Source of the DNA: Luteimonas_C sp035250245
GTDB taxonomy: Bacteria > Pseudomonadota > Gammaproteobacteria > Xanthomonadales > Xanthomonadaceae
Direction: 5' to 3'
Length of the DNA: 64,000 nucleotides
Assembly: GCA_035250245.1 (NCBI GenBank)
Contig: DATFFH010000049.1
Location: 62,001 to 126,000, forward strand
Position numbers and translations under genes: made by a program. Shown piece after piece: positions 8,922 through 17,162 of the stretch. A model generated the notes under the pieces. That model ran no database searches and was not told the DNA's origin. It saw nothing but the letters and a program-made list of their open reading frames with translations. Every line of letters begins with the position of its first letter. The first letter of the stretch is position 1.

Positions 8922-11891
8922 TCAATTTAGCTTGAGCACGTACTCCAACGCGATCTCCCGCCCGACTGGGCTGAACAGGCGACTGTTGTAGAACTCGTAA
9001 TCCAGCTTGTACGGATCCTTGTGGTTCCAGCCGGTGCTGTTGAAGGCGTTGTTGACGTAGAAATTCACTTTCGAGCGCTCGCTGATCTGATAGCCGACGT
9101 TGAAGTTCCAGGTGATCGAAGGGCCGACGCGACCGAAATAGCGCGAGGTCTGCTGCTGATAGGTCGGACTGTTCGGATCGGTGTCCACGCAGTCGGCATG
9201 ATCGTCGGGCACGCCGCCGTCCGGGAACGGCGTGCAACCGCCGTAGCCGCCCTGCTCCGCGTTCCAGTGGTAGCGCACGCCGGGTACCGAGCCGATGCGG
9301 TCGCCGTACACGTTCCAGTTCCACTTCTCGCCTTGCCAGCTGACGCTGCCGCGGACCTTGCTGCGGATGTCGCGGTCGCGGCGTTCCGGATCCGGATCGG
9401 TGCGATAGGTCTGCTCGCGCATCGAGCGCAGGTTGGTGTAGTTCAACGCGAACTGGAAATTGCCCCAGCGCGCCGTATCCAGGCGATAGCGCAACGAAGC
9501 GTCGATGCCCTCGACATGCTTCTGGGCGATGTTGATCGGCCCGCGCTCCACGGAAACTATCTGGCCGTCCGCATCGCGCACCACACGGGACAGGATCGAC
9601 GCGCAGTACTCGGCGCCGCCGGGATTCGACCAAGGCACGTTCGGATCCACGGTCTGGCCGGTGCGGCAGCCGGCTTCATCGCGCAGGACGATGTCTTCGC
9701 CGATGTCTCGGATCTCGTCTTCCAGATCGATCGACCAGTAGTCGGACGTGATCGATAGGTTGTCGACGACGTCCCACACGAAACCGACGGTCCACGAATC
9801 GCCCAGTTCGGAACGCAGATCTGGCGTGCCGCGGCGGTTGATGCCGAAAGCGTAATAATGCTCGCTGCCCTGACCGCAGTTGTTAGTCAGATAGTCGCCG
9901 CTCGCGATGCAGGTATAGGGATCGGTGGTCTGCACCTGCGAGGTGCTCGGCTGCGCGAGCAGATAATGCATGTCCGGTGCGCGGAAGCTGGTGGCGTAGC
10001 TGCCGCGCAACAGCAGATTGTCGGTGGGCCGCCATTCCAACCCGGCGTTCCAGGTCGTTTCGCTTTGGGTGCCGATCGACAGCCGGCTGGCGTTGTCGAA
10101 AGCCTTGTAATCGCCGTAGCGGTCGTAGCGCGCGGCCATCGTCGCCGTCACCGACTTCAGCAGCGGGATCTGGAATTCGACGCCTGCCGAATAGCGGCGA
10201 CGTTCGCCGCCGCCGCGGTCGACGTTCTGCACTTCGTAATCCAGATTGGCGCGCGAATCCGGGCTTAAGCGATAGCCTTGTTCGGCTGCCTCCAGCACCG
10301 CGGCGAAACCGATCGGGCCAGCCCAGCCTTCGAACAGGTCGCCGTCGGTGGTGAAGCTGGCCTGATTCACCCACGACGACGCGCGATTGATCGAATGCGC
10401 GCCGAATTCGCGGTACTGCTCCGGCGTCAACGGACTCCACCAACGCGATTCGTCCAGGTCGTAAATCGGCAATCCATCGGGCGTGGTGCCCAGCTGCGCG
10501 CCCAGGAAATAGTTTTCGGACTTGTTCCAATCGACCGTGGCGATGTTCTCGCGCACCGCGTAGCGCGCGCGGCCGATCGAGGCCTCCCATTCGAAGCGAT
10601 CGCCGAAGTCGCCGCTCACGCCGGCGCTCAGATCCCAGGATCTTTCCTTGTTGGAATTGCGCAATGCGCCGAAACCGCCCGCTTCGGCCGGCGTGATGTT
10701 GCGGATGCCGATCAGGTTGCGGCCGCTGCCGGCGTCGTGGAAAGCCGGGAATTCCGGGCCTCCGGGCAGCACCACCGCCGGCGGCGACGTGCCCCAGATG
10801 CCCGTGGCGTCGTACACGGCCAGGTTCGCCCAGGCCTGCATTCCGTTTTCGAAATCCCAGGTGCCGTGCAGATAGCCGGACCAGTCTTCGCTGCCGCTGC
10901 GTAGCAGCCAGTTGGCGAAGTCCGCGCTCAATCCGCACAGCTGTCCGGTGTCGGTGATCGTGCCGCTGTTGCGGTCGTACAGTTGGCGATTGGCGAGGTA
11001 GTACTCGCCGCCGAAGCGGTCGCAAGCGCCGGCGGGCGGCGCCAGGCGATTGCCGGTATCGGCGTCGATCAAGCCCAGGCCGGTGCTCGGCCTGAAGCCG
11101 AGCTTGCGCTGCTCGGGATTCCACGACGAATACGGCGCGTCGCTGGCGTCGTCCATCTTCGGTCGATCGCGGCCGAACAGCGGCTCCTGCTTGGTGTACT
11201 GCACGGCGTAAGTCAGGTTCCATTGCGGTCCGCTCTTGCCGCCTGCCCATGACAGATCGGTGGTTTCGCGCCCGCCTTCGGTGGACGCACCCATGCGCAT
11301 GCGGATTTCGTCGCCCTGGTAGCCCTGCTTCAGGATCACGTTCACTACGCCGGCGACCGCGTCCGAACCGTAGATCGCCGAGGCGCCGCCGGTGAGCACT
11401 TCGATGCGCTCCACCGCGGCCGCGGGGATGTTGCCGTAATTCGCGAAATTGCTTTGGCCGCCGTAAGGCAGCGGGTAATCGGCGACGCGGCGCCCATTGA
11501 CCAACAGCAGGCTGCGGCCCGGGCCCATGTTGCGCAGATTGAGCGGACTGGCGTTGGGCGTGTGCGAACCCCATTGCACGTCCGCCTCGACCGTGCCGAT
11601 CGCTTCGTTGAGCGTGGTCAGCGCGTCGTAGACGGTGACGAAGCCTTCTTTCTTGATCTGCTCGGCGGTGAGCAAGGTCAACGGCGCGGGACCTTCCACT
11701 TGGGCGCGCTTGATGCGCGAACCCGTGACGGTAACTTTGTCGAGCTGTTTGGCGCCGGTCTCTGTTGCTGGCGCCTGGGTGGCTTGCGGCGCCGGTTCCG
11801 TGGTCTGAGCCAGCGCCGCGAGCGGCGCGAACAGGATCGGCAGGAGCGCTTTGGACAGGGCATTGCGGGTTAGCCTGGCATGCTGGTTCAC
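8922..11891 (-). CDS. TonB-dependent outer membrane receptor (glycan uptake)
   Basis: Outer-membrane active transporter of 989 residues, driven by TonB-ExbBD, probably importing mannose-rich glycans. Signal peptide residues 1-28 (cut near LAALAQ). The plug domain starts around residue 49 with LDKVTVTGSRIKRAQ, continues with NLRNMGPGRSLLLVNGRR and VERIEVLTGGASAIYGSDAV, and is followed by a 22-strand-type barrel ending ALEYVLKLN. The start is GTG 11891, preceded at a good distance by AGGGGAAG. It is the first gene of the mannose operon and is preceded by two operator-like palindromes. Confidence 0.92.
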   Translation of the reverse strand: MNQHARLTRNALSKALLPILFAPLAALAQTTEPAPQATQAPATETGAKQLDKVTVTGSRIKRAQVEGPAPLTLLTAEQIKKEGFVTVYDALTTLNEAIGTVEADVQWGSHTPNASPLNLRNMGPGRSLLLVNGRRVADYPLPYGGQSNFANYGNIPAAAVERIEVLTGGASAIYGSDAVAGVVNVILKQGYQGDEIRMRMGASTEGGRETTDLSWAGGKSGPQWNLTYAVQYTKQEPLFGRDRPKMDDASDAPYSSWNPEQRKLGFRPSTGLGLIDADTGNRLAPPAGACDRFGGEYYLANRQLYDRNSGTITDTGQLCGLSADFANWLLRSGSEDWSGYLHGTWDFENGMQAWANLAVYDATGIWGTSPPAVVLPGGPEFPAFHDAGSGRNLIGIRNITPAEAGGFGALRNSNKERSWDLSAGVSGDFGDRFEWEASIGRARYAVRENIATVDWNKSENYFLGAQLGTTPDGLPIYDLDESRWWSPLTPEQYREFGAHSINRASSWVNQASFTTDGDLFEGWAGPIGFAAVLEAAEQGYRLSPDSRANLDYEVQNVDRGGGERRRYSAGVEFQIPLLKSVTATMAARYDRYGDYKAFDNASRLSIGTQSETTWNAGLEWRPTDNLLLRGSYATSFRAPDMHYLLAQPSTSQVQTTDPYTCIASGDYLTNNCGQGSEHYYAFGINRRGTPDLRSELGDSWTVGFVWDVVDNLSITSDYWSIDLEDEIRDIGEDIVLRDEAGCRTGQTVDPNVPWSNPGGAEYCASILSRVVRDADGQIVSVERGPINIAQKHVEGIDASLRYRLDTARWGNFQFALNYTNLRSMREQTYRTDPDPERRDRDIRSKVRGSVSWQGEKWNWNVYGDRIGSVPGVRYHWNAEQGGYGGCTPFPDGGVPDDHADCVDTDPNSPTYQQQTSRYFGRVGPSITWNFNVGYQISERSKVNFYVNNAFNSTGWNHKDPYKLDYEFYNSRLFSPVGREIALEYVLKLN

Positions 11892-11939
11892 ACGATCTTC
11901 CCCTCGCTCTAAATTCGGCCTATTGGCTGGGTTTTATTA

Positions 11940-11957
11940 AATTAGATCGATCTAAAT
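11940..11957. promoter_or_regulatory. Probable LacI-type operator 1
   Basis: Perfect 14-bp palindrome TTAGATCGATCTAA at 11942-11955, with CpG centre, about 50 bases upstream of the receptor start. It shares GATCGATCTAAATAA with a second site 65 bp further upstream. LacI-family sites are typically 14-20 bp palindromes with a central CG, and the operon encodes a LacI regulator, so the pairing is a reasonable inference. Confidence 0.6.
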
Positions 11958-12008
11958 AAGTAATTAAATAAATCCGGCAAAGCCGGACGATCCAATCCCC
12001 TGTGGACT

Positions 12009-12024
12009 GGATCGATCTAAATAA
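12009..12024. promoter_or_regulatory. Probable LacI-type operator 2
   Basis: Second copy, GGATCGATCTAAATAA; the inner GATCGATC is palindromic and the right half is identical to operator 1. Centre-to-centre distance is 65 bp, close to six helical turns, which would allow looping or cooperative binding. A short hairpin TCCGGC-AAA-GCCGGA lies between the two sites near 11973-11987. Confidence 0.5.
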
Positions 12025-12097
12025 AACATGGTTTGCAGCAGAAGGCATGACGCGGCGCAGCAAGCGCGGGTGGCTGAGACCTCAGCTTTGGCTATTC

Positions 12098-12252
12098 AGC
12101 CGTCATTCCCGCGAAAGCGGGAATCCAGTGACTTTAAAATCCGCAAGAGAACGGCGTCTGCGCCAGCACCCGCGCTAAACGTCGGACACTCGGTAGATAC
12201 CAAGCAACGGCATAAAGCAAAGTCACTGGATTCCCGCCTTCGTGGGAATGAC
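12098..12252. mobile_element. MITE-like inverted-repeat element (GTCATTCCCGCG family)
   Basis: About 150 bp bounded by near-perfect inverted arms: the left arm reads AGCCGTCATTCCCGCG then GGGAATCCAGTGACTTT, and the right arm is its complement, AAAGTCACTGGATTCCCG then GGGAATGAC. No coding capacity inside. The same ends bound the GIY-YIG pseudogene at 45288-45672, so this may be an internally deleted copy. It fills most of the 372-base gap between cutC and the receptor gene. Confidence 0.7.
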
Positions 12253-12263
12253 AGTGCTGGGGC

Positions 12264-12995
12264 CTACAAGCCGCGCAGTCTTTCGACTAGGGCGCGCACT
12301 AGAGCCACATCGGTCTGCATGCGCTCCGGCTCCAAGCCTGACAGCCCCGGCATGCGATGACGCATCGCGGAACTCCGCAAAGACCGAGCGGACGCATGGA
12401 ATTCATGCGCTTGCGACTTTTGAGCGATCTCACGAATGTTGCCGACCGTCACGCCCGCACCAGCCATCACTCTGATCCGCCCTTCCCCGCTGCGCACCGT
12501 CTCGGCGATCGCCACGGCGCCGGTCAAGGCGTCATTGGCGCTACCCGAAGTCAGCACGCGTTCGCATCCGAGCGCGAGGATGTCCCGCAACGCTTGCGCC
12601 CGGTCGCGCGCGACATCGAAAGCGCGATGGAAGGTGATGCCCAATTTTCCCGCGGCCGCGACCAACTCGCGACAGGCCGGTATATCGACGTTCCCGTCAG
12701 CATCGAGAGCTCCGATCACCACGCCATCGCACCCTAGCCGCGAGCAGTGCTCGATGTCGCGACGCATGCATTCGAGCTCGGCTTCGTCGTACAGGAAATC
12801 GCCGCCGCGCGGCCTGATCAACGCGTAGATCGGGATCCGCAGCTTGTCGCGGGCCATCGACAAGGTGCCGTGCGAAGGCGTGGTGCCGCCTTCGCCCAGG
12901 TTCTCGCATAATTCAATCCGGTCCGCGCCGCCCTCCTGGGCCGCAAGCGCCGATGCCAGCGAATTGGCCGCGATTTCCAGCAGCGGCGCGCTCAC
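12264..12995 (-). CDS. cutC: CutC family protein
   Basis: TIM-barrel protein of 243 residues matching the CutC family: LEIAANSLASALAAQEGGAD, RIELCENLGEGGTTPSHG, PIYALIRPRGGDFLYDEAE, GVVIGALDADGNVD, TFHRAFDVARD, RVLTSGSANDALTG and IRVMAGAGVTVGNI are all typical. CutC was first linked to copper tolerance, but its biochemical role is not settled. The start GTG 12995 overlaps the stop of the asparaginase-like gene as GTGA, so it is translationally coupled to a glycan-catabolic unit. Confidence 0.9.
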   Translation of the reverse strand: MSAPLLEIAANSLASALAAQEGGADRIELCENLGEGGTTPSHGTLSMARDKLRIPIYALIRPRGGDFLYDEAELECMRRDIEHCSRLGCDGVVIGALDADGNVDIPACRELVAAAGKLGITFHRAFDVARDRAQALRDILALGCERVLTSGSANDALTGAVAIAETVRSGEGRIRVMAGAGVTVGNIREIAQKSQAHEFHASARSLRSSAMRHRMPGLSGLEPERMQTDVALVRALVERLRGL

Positions 12996-13996
12996 GTCTG
13001 GCTTGTCGCGTAGACCGAACGCGATTCGAGCAGCGCGTCCTGTTTGTCCGCATCGCACACCGCGTAGACGAAACCTTTGTGCAGGGCGAACGCGCCCACT
13101 TCGCCGTGCTTGTTCAAGGCCAGGAAGCAGACCTGCAGGGTCTTGCTGGCTTGCGGACGCTTGCGCACGACCCGGTCGATCGCCTCGCGGCAAGCGTCCG
13201 CGGGCGAACGTCCCTGGCGCATCAGTTCCACGACCAGGAAGCTGGCCGCATTGCGGATCATCTCTTCGCCCACACCGGACGCGGTGGCCGCGCCGACGTC
13301 GTTGTCCACGTACAAACCCGCGCCGACGATCGGACTGTCGCCGACGCGGCCGTGCATCTTCCAAGCCATGCCGCTGGTGGTGCAGGCGCCGGCAAGCTTG
13401 CCCGAGGCGTCAAGTGCGAGCATGCCCAGTGTGTCGTGGTTTTCTTTATTGCCGGGCAGTTGGGCGCGTTCGGCATTGATCTGCGGCTGGTATTTCGCCG
13501 TCTTCAGCCATTCGCGCCAGGCTTTTTCGGCTTCCGGCGTCAATAATTTTTCCTTGGCGAAGCCCTGCTCGATCGCGAATTGCTGCGCGCCCTCGCCCAC
13601 CAGCATCACGTGCGGCGTCTTCTCCATCACCCGCCGCGCCACAGACACCGGATGAGCGATGTCCTGCAGCGCCGCCACCGCGCCGCAGCGGCCGTCGCCG
13701 TCCATGATGCTGGCGTCCAGGGTCAGCACGCCGTCGCGATCGGGATTGCCGCAACGGCCCACGGTCGAATTGCACAGATCGCCCTCGGCCCAGCGCGCGC
13801 CGGCTTCCACCGCGTCCAAGGCCGAGCCGCCGCCGGCGATGACTTTCCAGGCGGCTTGGTTGGCTTGCACGCCGAAATCCCAGGTTGACACCACCTTGCC
13901 CCGCGCCTGCGCGGACGCGGCTCGCACCGCACCGGGAAGGGCGAGCGCGCCCGCCGTCAGCAACAAGGTCTGCAGGAAATCGCGGCGTGTGCTCAT
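12992..13996 (-). CDS. Glycosylasparaginase-type Ntn hydrolase
   Basis: N-terminal-nucleophile hydrolase of 334 residues. The match to N4-(beta-N-acetylglucosaminyl)-L-asparaginase is good: STWDFGVQANQAAWKVIAGG, CGNPDRDGVLTLDASIMDG, the autocleavage site NHDTLGMLALD (Thr becomes the nucleophile) and GRVGDSPIVGAGLYVDN. It would cleave GlcNAc-Asn left after N-glycoprotein digestion. The N-terminus STRRDFLQTLLL followed by a hydrophobic stretch ending AVRA looks like a Tat signal, placing it in the periplasm. ATG 13996 was chosen over 14032 because it gives this signal. An isoaspartyl peptidase or plain asparaginase is less likely. It lies between glucokinase and cutC on the same strand. Confidence 0.85.
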   Translation of the reverse strand: MSTRRDFLQTLLLTAGALALPGAVRAASAQARGKVVSTWDFGVQANQAAWKVIAGGGSALDAVEAGARWAEGDLCNSTVGRCGNPDRDGVLTLDASIMDGDGRCGAVAALQDIAHPVSVARRVMEKTPHVMLVGEGAQQFAIEQGFAKEKLLTPEAEKAWREWLKTAKYQPQINAERAQLPGNKENHDTLGMLALDASGKLAGACTTSGMAWKMHGRVGDSPIVGAGLYVDNDVGAATASGVGEEMIRNAASFLVVELMRQGRSPADACREAIDRVVRKRPQASKTLQVCFLALNKHGEVGAFALHKGFVYAVCDADKQDALLESRSVYATSQT

Positions 13997-14038
13997 GAAT
14001 GTCCCCAATGGAAGTCGGCGCGGATGGCGCAAACGAAG

Positions 14039-15064
14039 CTACTCGGCGAGCTGGCGATCCATATGCCAGGCCGCCGCGCCGATCAGCCCGTAGCGGCCGT
14101 GTTCGATCAGCCACACCGGCACTTGCGCCAGTACGCTGCGCAGCACGCCTTTGTTGAGGAAACGTTCGGCGAACGCGCTCTGCAACAAGAACGGCTGGAT
14201 ATGCGCCGGAATGCCGCCGGCCAGATAGACCGCTTGCGCGCCGAAAGTCAGGACCAGGTCGCCGACCACGCTGCCCAGCATCGCGCAGAAAACGTCCAGC
14301 GCTTCGCGGGCCTGCGCATCGCTGCCGTCCTGCGCGGCGAGCGCGATGGCCGCCGGATCGGACAAGCGCGGCGCGACGCTGGCCATTTCGCACAGGCAGC
14401 GATAGGCATTCGCAAGACCTGGACCGGACAACACGCGTTCGTTGTCCACATGCGGCCAGCGCTGCAGCAAGCGGCGGACGACCTCCAGTTCGCGCTCGTT
14501 GCCCGGCGCCAGCGCCGCGTGCCCGGCCTCGGTCGGCATCACGCTGGCGCGGCCGTCGCGCGCGGACGGCGGCAGCCACAAAGCTGCGCCGAGACCGGTG
14601 CCCGGCCCGATCACCAGCGTCGGTCCCGCAGGCATCGCCGATGCGGGCCCGGCCACCAGCGTCGCAGCCGCCGGATCGATGTAGGGCGTGGCCCGGGCCA
14701 TGGCTTCGAAGTCGTTGATCAGTGCGACTTCCTCCATGGCCAGCACTTGCCGCAATTGCGACAGCGACACGCGCCAAGGCAGGTTGCTGTTGACCAGATC
14801 GTCGCCATTCAACACGCCGGCGATGGCGATAGCCGCACGGTCCGCGACGGCGCCGGTCTGCTGCATGAAATCGCGCACGATCGCCGCCAGGCTGGCGTGT
14901 TCGGCGCAGACGTACTGCCGGTAATGGAGCATGGCCGCGGCGTCGTCGCCGAGGCCGGGCTGCATCAACGCGATACGTGCATGGGTGCCGCCCACGTCGG
15001 CGGCGATGAAGGGCCGTTCCCGCGGCGAAGCGCCGGGCATTGCAGCGATTGCGCTCTGAACCAT
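14039..15064 (-). CDS. glk: Glucokinase (Glk/PF02685 type)
   Basis: Cytoplasmic ATP-dependent hexokinase of 341 residues making glucose 6-phosphate. It has the phosphate loop FIAADVGGTHARIALM, the sugar-binding NSNLPWRVS and VALINDFEAMA (catalytic Asp), GPGTGLGAALW, MPTEAGHAALAP and VYLAGGIPAHI. It is the first gene of the unit glk, glycosylasparaginase-like, cutC, lying 42 bases before the second. A dyad at 15119-15138 upstream may be regulatory. Confidence 0.9.
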   Translation of the reverse strand: MVQSAIAAMPGASPRERPFIAADVGGTHARIALMQPGLGDDAAAMLHYRQYVCAEHASLAAIVRDFMQQTGAVADRAAIAIAGVLNGDDLVNSNLPWRVSLSQLRQVLAMEEVALINDFEAMARATPYIDPAAATLVAGPASAMPAGPTLVIGPGTGLGAALWLPPSARDGRASVMPTEAGHAALAPGNERELEVVRRLLQRWPHVDNERVLSGPGLANAYRCLCEMASVAPRLSDPAAIALAAQDGSDAQAREALDVFCAMLGSVVGDLVLTFGAQAVYLAGGIPAHIQPFLLQSAFAERFLNKGVLRSVLAQVPVWLIEHGRYGLIGAAAWHMDRQLAE

Positions 15065-15118
15065 GCGACCGGGGCCAGGATTTCCTTCGAGGCGATCGTG
15101 CCCCGGCGGGCGATTATT

Positions 15119-15138
15119 GAATATTCCGGCCGATATTC
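15119..15138. promoter_or_regulatory. Dyad GAATAT-N8-ATATTC upstream of glk
   Basis: A 20-bp inverted repeat centred about 64 bases before the glk start, AT-rich in an otherwise GC-rich gap, so it could be an operator or part of the promoter. It does not match the GATCGATC sites upstream of the receptor. Confidence 0.3.
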
Positions 15139-15273
15139 CTATGCCCGGCCGCCGGGCGCGAGCGTACGGACGGCGGTTAGGAACCGGTTAAGCCCGGCGC
15201 CATGCATTTCTCATTCTTTTTCACTCCAGGCGCACCTTTTCGGTATAAAGCCGGCTAGGAACAGGGACGCCTC

Positions 15274-17151
15274 ATGCGCTTCGACCAGGTCTACATCACC
15301 TCCACCGGTGCCTACTTTCCGGGGGAGCCGGTCGGCAACGACGACATCGACCGTTACATCGCACCGATCAATGCGCTGTCGCCGCGGATCAAGCGGCGCA
15401 TCCTGGGCGAGAACGGCATCCACACCCGCCACTACGCCATCGACGAGCACGGCCGCAGCACGCATACCTGCGCGGCCTTGGCGGCGAACGCGGTGCGCGC
15501 CTGCTTGAACGGCGACACCGATGCCGCGCTGAGCCGGATCGACCTGTTGGCTGCGGCCACCTCGTCCGGCGACCTGATCCTGCCCGGCTTCGCGAACATG
15601 CTGCAGGCCGAACTGCGCGCGCCGGCCATGACCACCGCCAGCCATCACGGCGTCTGCGCCTCCGGCATGGCGGCGTTGCAGCATGCGGCGCTGGCTTTGC
15701 AGCATGGCCAGCATCGCGAAGCCATGGTCGTGGCCGCCGAATTCCCGTCGCGGCTGTTCAAGCGCTCGCGTTTCGCGCCGGCCGGTTACGACGCCGATTT
15801 CGACGCGCACTTCCTGCGTTGGATGTTGTCCGACGGCGCCGGCGCATGGCACCTGTCCGCGCAGCCCGGCGAAGGCCTGTCGCTGAAGCTGGAACGGTTG
15901 CATCTGAAATCGTTCTCGGGCGAATTGCCGCTGTGCATGCAAGCGGGCCAGGCGCCGGACGGCCGGCTGTGGGGCGACCACGAGGACTTCACCGCGGCCG
16001 ATGCCGCCGGCGCGATGCTGCTGCGCCAGGACATCCGCCTGCTGCCGCAGCTGTTCGACGTTGCCACACACGAATACGTGAAGCTGGCGCAATCCGGCGC
16101 GATCGATCCCGCATCGGTCGATCACTTCCTCTGCCACTATTCATCGGAACGTTTCGCGCCGGTGGTCAAGCAATGCCTGCAGTTGGCGCAGTTGGATATC
16201 CCGGAAAGCAAGTGGTACAGCAACTTGAAGTTCCGCGGCAATCTGGGTTCCGCTTCGATCTTCACCATGCTCGACGATTTCCTGCGCGAGCGGAAACCGA
16301 AACCCGGCGAGAAGATCTTGTTGTTCGTGCCCGAGTCTGGACGCTTCACGGTCGCGTTCGCGCTGCTGAAGGTCGTCGACGCTTCGACCCCGACGATCGC
16401 CGCAGCGCCGTCCGCGGCCACCGCGGAACCGCCGCCCTCGCCCGTCGCATTGCCCGAACCGCCGCATGCCGCGAACGATGCGCAGCTGCCCGAAGTCGCG
16501 CGCCTGCTGCGCGAACTTGGCCTGGTCTGGCACGAGTACCGCAGCCGGGTTTGGCGCACGCCGCTGGTGAGCAAGATACTGGACGGCAGCGTCGGCAAGA
16601 CCGATTACGTGGCCTGGATGGAGCAATGGGTGCCGCAGGTGCGCCAAGGCAGCTTGTGGATGCGCAAGGCGGCCGACCATCTGACGCCGAAATACGCGGT
16701 GCTGCGCGATACCGTTCACCACCACGCCGACGACGAGCAGTTCGACTACAACGTGCTGTTCGAGGACTACCGCAACGCCGGCGGCAAAGTCGCATCGCTC
16801 GACGAGCTCAAGCGCAACCCCGGCGGCGAAGCGTTGAACGCCTATCTGCATGCGCGAGCCGCGCAACCGGATGCGTTGGGCCTGCTCGGCGCGATGTACA
16901 TCATCGAAGGCACGGGCCAACGGATCGTCCCGGCCTTGCTGCCCCTGCTGCGGCAGCGGTTGGGCTGGCTGGGCCGCAGCTTCAACTTCCTGGCCTACCA
17001 CGGCGAGAACGACGTCGCTCATCTGCAGCGCTGGCTCGCGGCCGTGGAAACGGCGCTCGCGATCGGCGGCCGCGACATCGCCGCCGACATCGTCGATGAT
17101 GCGCGGCATACGGCCGCGCTATACGCGCGGCAACTGGAAATGATCCGCTGA
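15274..17151 (+). CDS. Fusion: KAS III-like ketosynthase + haem-oxygenase-like domain
   Basis: A 625-residue two-domain protein. Residues 1-366 form a beta-ketoacyl-ACP synthase III-like condensing enzyme with Cys128 (HGVCASGMAAL), His288 (FLCHYSSERF) and Asn323 (FRGNLGSAS) in the positions of the KAS III triad. A Pro/Ala-rich linker (about 370-405) leads to an all-helical C-terminal domain resembling the haem-oxygenase / iron-containing redox superfamily, with possible metal ligands in VHHHADDEQFDY (481-492), YIIEGTGQ (Glu545) and YHGENDVAHLQRW (His576, Asp580, His583). The start ATG 15274 follows AGGGA. The next gene starts 11 bases downstream. Substrate and product are unknown; a lipid-derived or hydrocarbon product is a guess from the two chemistries. 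Confidence 0.75.
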   Translation: MRFDQVYITSTGAYFPGEPVGNDDIDRYIAPINALSPRIKRRILGENGIHTRHYAIDEHGRSTHTCAALAANAVRACLNGDTDAALSRIDLLAAATSSGDLILPGFANMLQAELRAPAMTTASHHGVCASGMAALQHAALALQHGQHREAMVVAAEFPSRLFKRSRFAPAGYDADFDAHFLRWMLSDGAGAWHLSAQPGEGLSLKLERLHLKSFSGELPLCMQAGQAPDGRLWGDHEDFTAADAAGAMLLRQDIRLLPQLFDVATHEYVKLAQSGAIDPASVDHFLCHYSSERFAPVVKQCLQLAQLDIPESKWYSNLKFRGNLGSASIFTMLDDFLRERKPKPGEKILLFVPESGRFTVAFALLKVVDASTPTIAAAPSAATAEPPPSPVALPEPPHAANDAQLPEVARLLRELGLVWHEYRSRVWRTPLVSKILDGSVGKTDYVAWMEQWVPQVRQGSLWMRKAADHLTPKYAVLRDTVHHHADDEQFDYNVLFEDYRNAGGKVASLDELKRNPGGEALNAYLHARAAQPDALGLLGAMYIIEGTGQRIVPALLPLLRQRLGWLGRSFNFLAYHGENDVAHLQRWLAAVETALAIGGRDIAADIVDDARHTAALYARQLEMIR

Positions 17152-17162
17152 CGGAGGCCGGC

